Part shown: positions 1 to 6,726 of the stretch, piece by piece | Layout: every line of letters starts with the position of its first letter | Position numbering within the stretch: the stretch's first letter is position 1 | Assembly: GCA_016203115.1 (NCBI GenBank) | Contig: JACQNJ010000031.1 | Coordinates: forward strand, 1 to 53,614 | Reading direction: 5' to 3' | Source: Candidatus Woesearchaeota archaeon | GTDB taxonomy: Archaea; Nanobdellota; Nanobdellia; SCGC-AAA011-G17; GW2011-AR20 | Length of the DNA: 53,614 nt | Made by a program: the position numbers and the translations under genes | Notes under the pieces: model-generated | What the model saw: the letters and a program-made list of their open reading frames with translations, nothing else | Database searches by the model: none | What the model was told of the DNA's origin: nothing

Positions 1-64
1 AGTCAAGGATTATCTTAATTAGTTCTTCCTTGCTCAAGTCATTTAGTTCTTTTGGGGTTTCCAT
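1..64 (-). CDS. Partial N-terminus of an unknown, transposase-like protein (runs off the edge)
   Basis: The minus strand opens with an ATG preceded by a purine-rich GTGAGG ribosome-binding-like stretch, and 21 codons are readable before the window ends. The visible peptide begins METPKELNDLSKEEL and is helical and acidic. N-termini with LSKEEL followed by hydrophobic residues are common in IS66-type and other transposase families, and the neighbouring DUF2080 gene fits a mobile context. Too little is visible to name a family; this is an inference from context. Confidence 0.35.
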   Translation of the reverse strand, partial: METPKELNDLSKEELIKIILD

Positions 65-91
65 TCGTTCCTCACTCCAACCCCCAAGAGT

Positions 92-109
92 TAGTAGTTG
101 AAACTACTA
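92..109. repeat. Perfect 8-bp inverted repeat
   Basis: TAGTAGTT and AACTACTA are separated by two bases just upstream of the partial minus-strand gene at the window edge. A related TAGTAGTAACAACTA string lies on the minus strand around 238-252. The arms could be an operator or part of a transposon end; no target-site duplication was seen. Confidence 0.4.
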
Positions 110-127
110 TTTGTTATTTTCGGTTAA

Positions 128-223
128 CTAAACGGATACTTCTTTTAGATAATCTGAGAAACGTTTACTCATTTGTACACTTTCTGTTTGTACATCTCCA
201 TTTTCCATTATTAAGTATGACAT
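128..223 (-). CDS. Possible 31-residue leader peptide
   Basis: This short frame starts with ATG about 35 bases after a TATA-like AAACTTATAAACC on the minus strand (around 256-268) and reads MSYLIMENGDVQTESVQ onward. It lies upstream of the partial gene at the left edge on the same strand. It has no recognisable domain. It may be a real small gene, or only the transcribed leader of the edge gene. Confidence 0.2.
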   Translation of the reverse strand: MSYLIMENGDVQTESVQMSKRFSDYLKEVSV

Positions 224-349
224 TTTCTATTCACCCATAGTTGTTACTACTATTAGGTTTATAAGTTTTTCGGTGCGCTCACCTACCTATATCATAAGGC
301 GAAATTATCAATCGAAACCTTTAAATATAAGCATATATATCTAATATAT

Positions 350-499
350 ATGAGAAAACAAGATATAATCTTAAAATTGAAAGACATAACTGTTGCTGAA
401 GTGTTAGAGAGAGAAACTTCTACATTCGGAACAGGATGCCATGTTATAGTGCCTCAAAAACATAGAGGCAAGAAAGCGATTGTAATAATAAAAGATTAA
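350..499 (+). CDS. DUF2080-type transposon-encoded protein
   Basis: The 49-residue protein has the pattern of the small archaeal transposon-encoded family DUF2080 (COG3466): a short variable N-terminal strand, then FGTGCHVIVP, a basic turn and a hydrophobic end of the form GKKAIVIIKD. The family has an AbrB/SpoVT-like look and normally sits just before a transposase gene in archaeal insertion sequences, with unknown function. A TATA-like TTTAAATATAAGCATATATA lies immediately upstream. The gene is complete and ends in TAA. The expected downstream transposase is missing, leaving only a hairpin and a 19-codon stub. Confidence 0.75.
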   Translation: MRKQDIILKLKDITVAEVLERETSTFGTGCHVIVPQKHRGKKAIVIIKD

Positions 500-509
500 T
501 AAGAAAGCC

Positions 510-525
510 GAGAGCCGAAGCTCTC
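510..525 (+). other. Tight hairpin between DUF2080 gene and transposase stub
   Basis: GAGAGC and GCTCTC flank a CGAA loop, giving a 6-bp GC-rich stem that stands out in this AT-rich region. It is followed directly by AGGAGG and an ATG. The arrangement suggests control of translation or a structural part of an insertion sequence, but its role is inferred. Confidence 0.5.
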
Positions 526-536
526 AGGAGGAAAAA

Positions 537-596
537 ATGTCTTCTTTGGTCACAAATGTGTTCCACGCATCACAAAGTATTATTTTCATAGTTTAG
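537..596 (+). pseudogene. 19-codon stub after a strong Shine-Dalgarno (transposase remnant?)
   Basis: An AGGAGG lies six bases before this ATG, the strongest Shine-Dalgarno of the region, yet the frame stops after 19 codons (MSSLVTNVFHASQ onward). In intact elements the DUF2080 gene is followed by a transposase, so this probably marks the start of a lost transposase gene. No further homology could be read in the other frames before the next gene. Confidence 0.3.
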
Positions 597-626
597 AGAA
601 AAACTTTTAATACTTAACGCATTCAG

Positions 627-1190
627 ATGCACATTATGGCATTCTTAGCACAGGGTAAAAGAGGCAAAGTTTACTTAAAAGGGAACATAGCTACAAAGAA
701 ATCCCAGCCATTTAGAGTAATGAATGAAGTTTACTGGTTAAAAATTCTAAACAAACATAAAATCGGCCCAAAACTTATAGCTTACACAGAAGACTCATTT
801 TCTTATAATTTTGTAAAAGGAGAAGAAATAATAACTTGGACTGAAAAAGCAACTAAACTTAATATAATCAAAGTTCTAAAAAATATAATAAAACAATGTG
901 AAGTAATGGACTTATTAAACGTAAATAAAAAAGAAATGAACCATCCTTACAAGCATATTTTAATCTCTAATAATAAACCAGTTATGATAGATTTTGAAAG
1001 GTGTAAAATAACAGAAAATCCAAAAAATGTTAATCAGCTCTTTCAATTTTTCATAAACTCAAGAATGAGTTCCATATTAAAAGAAAAAGGAATAATAATT
1101 AATGAAAAAGAAATAAAACTATTATTAAAAGAATATAAAAAAACAAGGAGTAAAAAAGTTTTGGATGAATTAATTAGTCTTCTTAGCTGA
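627..1190 (+). CDS. Atypical serine/threonine kinase, RIO/Bud32-like (COG2112 type)
   Basis: The 187-residue protein is a minimal kinase fold. An N-terminal glycine-rich strand (QGKRGKVYL) and the lysine in IATKK stand for the nucleotide-binding part, a catalytic-loop-like HPYKHIL lies near residue 107, and the metal-binding VMIDFER replaces DFG. It resembles the archaeal predicted Ser/Thr kinase group COG2112, whose substrates are unknown. A TATA-like CTTTTAATAC at 604-613 sits close to the start, so the mRNA is probably leaderless and the second Met at 636 is an equally good start. Its 3' end overlaps the convergent primase gene by 21 bases. Confidence 0.7.
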   Translation: MHIMAFLAQGKRGKVYLKGNIATKKSQPFRVMNEVYWLKILNKHKIGPKLIAYTEDSFSYNFVKGEEIITWTEKATKLNIIKVLKNIIKQCEVMDLLNVNKKEMNHPYKHILISNNKPVMIDFERCKITENPKNVNQLFQFFINSRMSSILKEKGIIINEKEIKLLLKEYKKTRSKKVLDELISLLS

Positions 1191-2486
1191 TTTTCTTTTT
1201 TTCCTATTCTGATTTTCCATTCTTTTCTTTCTCAAAGAATAATGAACTGGGTTTTTAATAAACTTGCAAAAACCATCTGGATTGCATATATTTATTCCGG
1301 GATAATACTGCTGGTTATCGCAATTAGGGGGAAGGAGATTTCCTTTCTGCCTTTTATGCCAGCTTATTTGGGCATTGATGTAATTATCTCTTAAAGGCTC
1401 AGTATTTTTTTTATTCCACTCAGAAACAACTTTTTCAATTTGGGAATAATCATATCCTGTATTTCTCAAAAAATTAAGTAAAATAAATAAAAACCTCTTC
1501 CTTCCATCCTCTAATCCTTTCAATCCTAACAGCATGCAGGGAGGAAAAAATTCTTCGGATATCATATCTTTAACAGTTTCAAATTCTTTTTTTGTCTCAC
1601 TTACTTTCTCGCTGGATTGAGAGGGTAGTTTCTGATTCCAGTCAAAAGCCTGGGTTATTAAATTTCTTGCTTCCTCCTCTCCAAAATCATCATCATTCAT
1701 ATATCCCAAATCCGTCTTAACATTCTCAATTTTAGCACTATCTCTTGAAAAGCTTAAAACATCTTCAGAATTAATAGGTACAGAAACTAATCCTGATTTT
1801 TCATTTAATGAATAAGAAGCTCTGAACATATGCCTACTGGAGATTAGCACAGTATCAATATCAACCAATGAAAATGGATTAAATTTTCCATTTTCAATCA
1901 TTTTTTCTTTCTCAATTCCTATGTCTTCAGAAATCTTGTCTAAACTATTGTTTTCTAATAATCTAGCAGTTAAATGATCTTTTATGATATACTTTAAATA
2001 AGCAACAACAACTCTTGGTCCATCAGGGAATAATAGTCTAGTATCAACATCATTAACTTTTTTTGGAAATGCTTTAAATGGAATTCCTATATGGAATCCT
2101 CTGTTTCCCGAAAATTTAACAGAAATATTCTTTATATTATGAAACTTTAATGCCTCAATAATTAAAAAAGCTGCTTGTCTTGAAAACTCAAAATTCTTGC
2201 TGTCAACATCAATTATCAAATCCCAACCAACCCTTAATTCATCTAACTTTTTTTTCGTCATTCCAGCTTCCAATAAAAGAGGATTTGACCATTTCTCCTC
2301 GGAAAAATGAAATGAAGTAGCGCCAGACCTTACAAGTTCAAAAATATCATTTTCAAATGGGAGGATATCAGGTCTTTTGCCAAATCCCCTCTCCCCGAAT
2401 TTCACAGCCATTTCTCTATTCTTCGCAATATTAAAAATGTGCTTTTGAATATCCTTTCTAGAATAATATTCAAGTACTTTATTCAT
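1170..2486 (-). CDS. priS: DNA primase, catalytic small subunit fused to PriL-like Fe-S domain
   Basis: Residues 1-260 match archaeal/eukaryotic PriS. Catalytic Asp93 and Asp95 are in IIDVDSK, SGNRGFH is at 126-132, the third acidic site is in DIDTVL near 210, and the YSLNEKSGLVSVP block follows. After an acidic linker, residues 312-415 look like the C-terminal iron-sulfur domain of the large subunit PriL: PPC, LPPNC, ICNPDG and FCKF supply four cysteines (317, 389, 401, 407). The product would make RNA primers for replication without a separate PriL. Nanoarchaeum equitans is known to carry such a fused primase, so the layout fits DPANN ancestry. A Lys/Arg-rich tail ends the protein. Confidence 0.93.
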   Translation of the reverse strand: MNKVLEYYSRKDIQKHIFNIAKNREMAVKFGERGFGKRPDILPFENDIFELVRSGATSFHFSEEKWSNPLLLEAGMTKKKLDELRVGWDLIIDVDSKNFEFSRQAAFLIIEALKFHNIKNISVKFSGNRGFHIGIPFKAFPKKVNDVDTRLLFPDGPRVVVAYLKYIIKDHLTARLLENNSLDKISEDIGIEKEKMIENGKFNPFSLVDIDTVLISSRHMFRASYSLNEKSGLVSVPINSEDVLSFSRDSAKIENVKTDLGYMNDDDFGEEEARNLITQAFDWNQKLPSQSSEKVSETKKEFETVKDMISEEFFPPCMLLGLKGLEDGRKRFLFILLNFLRNTGYDYSQIEKVVSEWNKKNTEPLRDNYINAQISWHKRQKGNLLPPNCDNQQYYPGINICNPDGFCKFIKNPVHYSLRKKRMENQNRKKRKSAKKTN

Positions 2487-2497
2487 CTTCAGAGAAT

Positions 2498-3217
2498 TTA
2501 ACTATAAAGAGTTTCCTCAGAAGACTCTTCAGAGGGCAATTGGCTCGGTTTAATTCCAGATCCATTGTCTTTCTTAAACTTAAATACAAAAAAAGCAATC
2601 CCTATTAAACTTATCGGTATGATAATATACCATATGCTAATATCAATGCCTCCTTTATCGCATTTTTCTCCACCTTCACAGTCAGGATCACAGAGGCTAG
2701 GGTCTGGATTGCAAACTCCATCTTCTGCATCAGGTTTGCAGTCTTGTCTACAATTCATATAATTCTCATTTTTACCGCAGACTTTGTCAGAAACACATGT
2801 CACCAAAATGCTCACAGGTGTTCCTTGTATCTTAGTTGTAGTTTTAACATCAATAACCTTGGTAGGTGAAAGAGAGTAATAGCCAGAAGACAAGAGTTTC
2901 ATTCTATAATTAAAAGATGAAACGCTCTTTGGACCTATTGTTTTTTCCCATCTTAAGAAAGAAGCTTTAATTCCATTGAAAAATCTAGTTTCATGCGGCT
3001 CAGAAGGCTCGATCATTTGGATATCATTGGGTAATTTTTCTTCAATAGAAAGAACCCTTTCTTCAGGATAAGGGTTAAAGATATTTATTTGCACATTTAC
3101 AATGTCTCCCTCTCTTGCACTTTCCTGCACTTCCCTCACAACTTGAATTTCTTCTTGAGAAAACACAGGTAAAACTAAAACCAATACAGCTAGAATTAAC
3201 AAAAAACTCTTTTTCAT
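2498..3217 (-). CDS. Membrane-anchored extracellular protein with Cys-rich stalk
   Basis: The 239-residue protein has a clear signal peptide (residues 1-20, ending VFSQ). A beta-rich region (about 24-140) follows, similar in style to DUF11-like or archaeal surface domains. Next come a stalk with many cysteines and acidic residues (141-190), one transmembrane helix (about 195-213) and a short cytoplasmic tail. It overlaps the preceding secreted transglutaminase-like gene by four bases, so the two are translationally coupled and probably act together on the cell surface. Precise function is not recognisable. Confidence 0.7.
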   Translation of the reverse strand: MKKSFLLILAVLVLVLPVFSQEEIQVVREVQESAREGDIVNVQINIFNPYPEERVLSIEEKLPNDIQMIEPSEPHETRFFNGIKASFLRWEKTIGPKSVSSFNYRMKLLSSGYYSLSPTKVIDVKTTTKIQGTPVSILVTCVSDKVCGKNENYMNCRQDCKPDAEDGVCNPDPSLCDPDCEGGEKCDKGGIDISIWYIIIPISLIGIAFFVFKFKKDNGSGIKPSQLPSEESSEETLYS

Positions 3218-5121
3218 CTCTTAGCCTCAAATGCCAGTTTTTCAATAATAGTTCCAATAACTTTTTTAGTCTTAAATGTTATACGTGATCCCTGCTTTAT
3301 AACACTTTCTTCAACTCTTTCACATCCTTTTATCTTGCTCATTTCAGGGCAAAGTGCCCTTCCATTGTCATTATAGCAGTTAGCAAGATTTTCACAGTAA
3401 GGATAATTCTGTGGCGGCAAACCTCCTAAAGTTATAGGGTCCGCATTGCCAGTAGTGTCCACAATAGTATACTTCCTGTCTAATGGGAACTTGACAAGAG
3501 TATATGCATGGCTAGTGGCCTCACCGAGATAAATATCACTGCTTCTAAACCCTAATTTTCTTAAGAGGGTAACTACAGCAGCACTATAATCTACACATGT
3601 TCCTGTTGACAAAATATTGATGCTTGCTCCAGTATGAACATCCTGTAATGCAATATTGTTTTTATCTAGCCTTGTATCAGAAAGCCATTCTCCTAACACC
3701 CTATTCTCAGATGTGCTCTTGCATTGTAGTAAGCTTAAATCCGTGTCAGTTATAGGCAAGGGTCTTGGGCTATACAAGGGATATTGTTCAGGGCATAATT
3801 CTCTTACCCCATAGCAGCACATTTCAGAATAAAAATAATCCTGCATATAAATTGCTCCATCACCAATGCTTTTAATGATATATAACGCTTGGCACGTTCT
3901 TACATCTCCGCCAGAATTAACATTAGCAAAAGAACAGGAACCAGATCGTTTCCTGTCTAAAAGAGGAGTCCCATCACAGCAGTTAATCGCATCCTCAATT
4001 ATGTAATCCAACCCATCATCGCACACTTCAAAAAGATCGCAGGAATTGCTTCTAGAATTTATTGCAAGAATTTCTCCCTCTTTAGATGGCCATTTCTTAG
4101 TGCAAATAGTGTCTTGAGGAGCATAAAAGGTTGGAGTTCCTCCACATTTCTCTTTTTTATTGACTCTAACATTCACAGTATCAGTTGAAATAGCTCCTTT
4201 AGTGTCTTTGACTTCCAAAGTTATAGTATACACTCCAGGCTTGGGAAACTTGGTTTTGATAATTCTTCCTTGTCCTAAATCATTCAATCCTTCTTTCCAG
4301 ACAAATGCACTGCTCAACGAAGGTAAATTTCCATCAGGATCATATGATTTTGAGCCATCCAATACGACCTCTTGGTTAATGAAAACAGTTTTATCGCTTC
4401 CAGCGTCAGCCTTAGGATGCACATTTGTTCCTGTATCTGCTTGGATCTGTAAAACATTAATCACAAAGCTCATTGTACTTGACTTTTCCCCATCGGAAAC
4501 AGATACATCGATAGCCTCAGAGCCTACCTGTTTAGGCAGGCAAGAAAATATATCATTAGCAACATCACATTGGATAACATCAGAAGCAAAGGAATTCAAT
4601 CCATTGCTGAAAGTAAATCTTAAGCTCTTCCCCTCAGGATCTTCTGCGTAAAGATTAAGGTCTATTGGATCAAAAGGTGCATTAAAGGGAGGTATTTGAG
4701 AAATAGTAGGAGGAGCATTCACTAAAGAGAGATCGGAAGATTCAGTTCCTCCTCCAGCAGATAAGCAAGATCCTTGAAAGCAATAAGCTCCACCAGGGCA
4801 TCCACAGATTTCACATGCAGGAATTAACTGCCCATTCTCGCAATATTTAGGCTTTCCAAGCCCTCCAGAGCTAAAGTCCGAACAAGCTCCGTAAGGGGTA
4901 CCATCAGAACAAGAAGATCCAGTAGCAAGATTATTCAATGCTTGAACATTAGATACACAGCATATCCCGCTATCACAAGGGGAAGTAAGTTCTAATTCAA
5001 TTTCATTAGCATCGCAAATATCTCTGCATCTCCCCCCAACTTGCTGGCAGCTTGTTTCATCCTGGGCATATACTGAATACATTAAAAAAATAAAAAATGC
5101 TAATAAAAAAAACCACCTCAT
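3214..5121 (-). CDS. Secreted protein with Ig/PKD domains and transglutaminase-like domain
   Basis: A signal peptide (MRWFFLLAFFIFLMYSVYA) leads into Cys-rich repeats (20-130). A cadherin-like Ig domain (137-225) starts PPTISQIPPF, a PKD domain (238-322) carries DAGSDKTV and a GVYTITLEVKD end, and the C-terminal half contains a transglutaminase-like core. Its likely triad is Cys509 in TGTCVDY, His538 in SHAYT and Asp555 in VDTTGN. Such domains crosslink or cleave peptides outside the cell. Upstream frames start with TTG at 5133, but a TATA box lies about 27 bases before the ATG at 5121, which I chose. It is first in an operon with the anchored partner. About 20 cysteines suggest disulfide stabilisation, in keeping with the VKOR-thioredoxin genes in this window. 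Confidence 0.82.
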   Translation of the reverse strand: MRWFFLLAFFIFLMYSVYAQDETSCQQVGGRCRDICDANEIELELTSPCDSGICCVSNVQALNNLATGSSCSDGTPYGACSDFSSGGLGKPKYCENGQLIPACEICGCPGGAYCFQGSCLSAGGGTESSDLSLVNAPPTISQIPPFNAPFDPIDLNLYAEDPEGKSLRFTFSNGLNSFASDVIQCDVANDIFSCLPKQVGSEAIDVSVSDGEKSSTMSFVINVLQIQADTGTNVHPKADAGSDKTVFINQEVVLDGSKSYDPDGNLPSLSSAFVWKEGLNDLGQGRIIKTKFPKPGVYTITLEVKDTKGAISTDTVNVRVNKKEKCGGTPTFYAPQDTICTKKWPSKEGEILAINSRSNSCDLFEVCDDGLDYIIEDAINCCDGTPLLDRKRSGSCSFANVNSGGDVRTCQALYIIKSIGDGAIYMQDYFYSEMCCYGVRELCPEQYPLYSPRPLPITDTDLSLLQCKSTSENRVLGEWLSDTRLDKNNIALQDVHTGASINILSTGTCVDYSAAVVTLLRKLGFRSSDIYLGEATSHAYTLVKFPLDRKYTIVDTTGNADPITLGGLPPQNYPYCENLANCYNDNGRALCPEMSKIKGCERVEESVIKQGSRITFKTKKVIGTIIEKLAFEAKR

Positions 5122-5140
5122 ATAAAACAACAACTTTTGA

Positions 5141-5153
5141 ATTTTTAAATACT
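5141..5153 (-). promoter_or_regulatory. TATA box of the secreted-protein operon
   Basis: The minus strand reads AGTATTTAAAAAT, centred about 27 bases before the ATG at 5121. That is the distance expected for a leaderless archaeal transcript. It lies in the short gap after the prefoldin gene that ends the ribosomal operon. Confidence 0.55.
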
Positions 5154-5160
5154 TTTTCTT

Positions 5161-5583
5161 TTAAGAGGAATTATCCTCCTGAATCATATTTTCAAGTTCA
5201 TTATGGATTTTTTGCAGGGTAGCATAAGCTTCAGAAACTTTTCCTCTCATTAGGTTCCTAAGGTCTTCCAGTTCTTTAATCTGATTTGCAAGGAGTTCAG
5301 TAGTAGAATTAAAATTTTTTTTAACAAGAGTACCTGCCCCAACTCCAATTATAAAATCTTTGGCTTCATTGAGTCTTGCCTTAGTAAAGAGATTATGCCC
5401 TAAATGAATTAAAATTTCTGTATCTTTCTTTACATTTTTTAATTCACCAACAGAATTTTTTAAAAGCCCCAAGTCAACAATTTGCTCTTCAAGATTATTA
5501 AGTTGCTCTTCAAGTTGCCCCGCCTGTTGAGAAAGAAGCTGGAATTCAGCATACTTACTTTGGATTTCTGTCTTGAGATTCAT
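5161..5583 (-). CDS. pfdA: Prefoldin subunit alpha
   Basis: The protein has the prefoldin alpha architecture: an N-terminal coiled coil (residues 1-45), a central beta-hairpin region containing VKKDTEILIHLGHNLF, the typical GVGAGTLVKKNF segment, and a C-terminal coiled coil. Prefoldin alpha and beta form a hexameric jellyfish-shaped holdase that passes unfolded proteins to the thermosome. I chose the Met at 5583 because the family starts with the coiled coil; a start at 5610 would add nine basic residues. The gene overlaps eL14 by 29 bases in another frame, so it closes the ribosomal operon. In many archaea pfdA instead follows eL20/LX. Confidence 0.9.
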   Translation of the reverse strand: MNLKTEIQSKYAEFQLLSQQAGQLEEQLNNLEEQIVDLGLLKNSVGELKNVKKDTEILIHLGHNLFTKARLNEAKDFIIGVGAGTLVKKNFNSTTELLANQIKELEDLRNLMRGKVSEAYATLQKIHNELENMIQEDNSS

Positions 5584-5923
5584 CTGCCTTTTTGATTGAT
5601 GTTTTTTCATTCTTTTTAATACTACTTTCCTTTTCCTTTCTTATCCTTATAGGTTTTGCTCCACTCTTTTTATCAGATTTTTTCTTTTCAATAATCTCAA
5701 TGCCCGCTATTTTCATAGCAGCATGAATCTCAGAGGTAGGTGCATCCTTTTTTATTTTTAGTGTAGTTCCAGAAATCTCAAGGTGTTCAAGATTGCATTT
5801 TCTCCTTCTTACATTCCCATCTATTAAAACAAAATTTCCTTCAAGCTCATCAGCTATAATGCAAGTCTTTCCCGCTTCTCTTCCTAAGAGTTTTATGCAT
5901 ACTTTTCCCAATAAACCTGTCAT
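5555..5923 (-). CDS. rpl14e: Ribosomal protein eL14
   Basis: The first 80 residues are an eL14 SH3-like fold: GLLGKVCIKLLGREAGK, the IIADELEGNFVLIDG strand pair and RRRKCNLEHLE. The last 40 residues form a Lys/Glu/Ser-rich tail not needed by the fold. eL14 is an archaeal/eukaryotic-specific large-subunit protein that contacts uL6 and eL20 in the 50S particle. It follows eL34 with no spacing, and cmk, which separates them in many archaeal genomes, is absent. The 3' end overlaps prefoldin alpha. Confidence 0.92.
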   Translation of the reverse strand: MTGLLGKVCIKLLGREAGKTCIIADELEGNFVLIDGNVRRRKCNLEHLEISGTTLKIKKDAPTSEIHAAMKIAGIEIIEKKKSDKKSGAKPIRIRKEKESSIKKNEKTSIKKADESQDRNPK

Positions 5924-6193
5924 TTAAACAGTCCTCACATCTGATATTATTTTTCTTTTAGTGCAAGAAGGGCACAAAACCCCGCCATACTTTCTTTCAG
6001 GTCTCTTTTGAGACTTAGGCAGATTTTGCATCTTTGTAGGTCTTTCTCTCATCATTCCATGCAACACTGCCCCACATTTCCCGCATAAAGCTTTCTTAGG
6101 TTTACCCTTCTTATAAACAAGTTTTGATATGCCTGAAGGTATTCTAATATGTACTCTCCTCAATGATCTTGATCTTCTGCTTGGTCTTGGCAT
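5924..6193 (-). CDS. rpl34e: Ribosomal protein eL34
   Basis: This 89-residue basic protein has the eL34 start MPRPSRRSRSLRRVH and a four-cysteine zinc site (CGKCG near 37-41 and CPSC near 74-77). It is an archaeal/eukaryotic large-subunit protein. Its place between the EMC3-like membrane protein and eL14 is conserved in archaeal spc operons, although adk and cmk, usually close by, are missing here. Confidence 0.95.
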   Translation of the reverse strand: MPRPSRRSRSLRRVHIRIPSGISKLVYKKGKPKKALCGKCGAVLHGMMRERPTKMQNLPKSQKRPERKYGGVLCPSCTKRKIISDVRTV

Positions 6194-6194
6194 G

Positions 6195-6725
6195 TTAATA
6201 AACCTTCATTACTTTTCTTAGGATTGTGCTAAAGACAATGGACAACAATAAATATGCCCAAATCCAGCCAAAAAATCCTAAAATTTTCGGGTCACCAAGG
6301 TTTTTAAATATATCTGTGAACCACCTTATAAGTAAAACAAAAGGGATTGCAGTATAAACTAAAGGAGTCATAGAGTGTTCAAAAGTTTTAGGAATTTGCT
6401 CAAACTGTTTCTTTTGGAATTCTATCATCTTAGCAGGGTCATCTTTATACTTCTTCATATCTTCCTGAATTTTTTTTTGTTCATCTTTTAGTGTTTTTAA
6501 AGCCTCTTGGTCAGAGCCATACTTTTGTACTAGGGTAGTCAAAAAAACAATAACAAAAACAACAAAAATAAACCCTATATTTAAATTAATTTTCATGATG
6601 TAGCCAAAAGTGGGGTCAAGAACAGCATGGACACTTTTTCCAATTATAGGAACAGTATTCCATAAGCTAGCAATAACTAAGCTCACAACCATGACAAGAA
6701 AGATTAATAAAAATCCTTTCTTCAT
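6195..6725 (-). CDS. EMC3/TMCO1-like membrane insertase (DUF106)
   Basis: The protein has an N-terminal membrane helix (about 5-25), a second helix (about 47-65), a cytosolic coiled coil rich in Lys and Asp (70-115), and two more helices (about 120-137 and 148-168). This is the DUF106 topology, known as the archaeal relative of YidC, EMC3 and TMCO1, which insert proteins into the membrane. It sits one base after SecY, an archaeal arrangement that couples the translocon to its insertase partner. Length (176) is normal for the family. Confidence 0.88.
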   Translation of the reverse strand: MKKGFLLIFLVMVVSLVIASLWNTVPIIGKSVHAVLDPTFGYIMKINLNIGFIFVVFVIVFLTTLVQKYGSDQEALKTLKDEQKKIQEDMKKYKDDPAKMIEFQKKQFEQIPKTFEHSMTPLVYTAIPFVLLIRWFTDIFKNLGDPKILGFFGWIWAYLLLSIVFSTILRKVMKVY

Positions 6726-6726
6726 T

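Noticed and set aside
52-240. 62-codon plus-strand frame at the left edge
   Set aside because: It has no family features or ribosome-binding site and lies opposite better minus-strand signals (TATA, start and partial gene), so it is probably chance.
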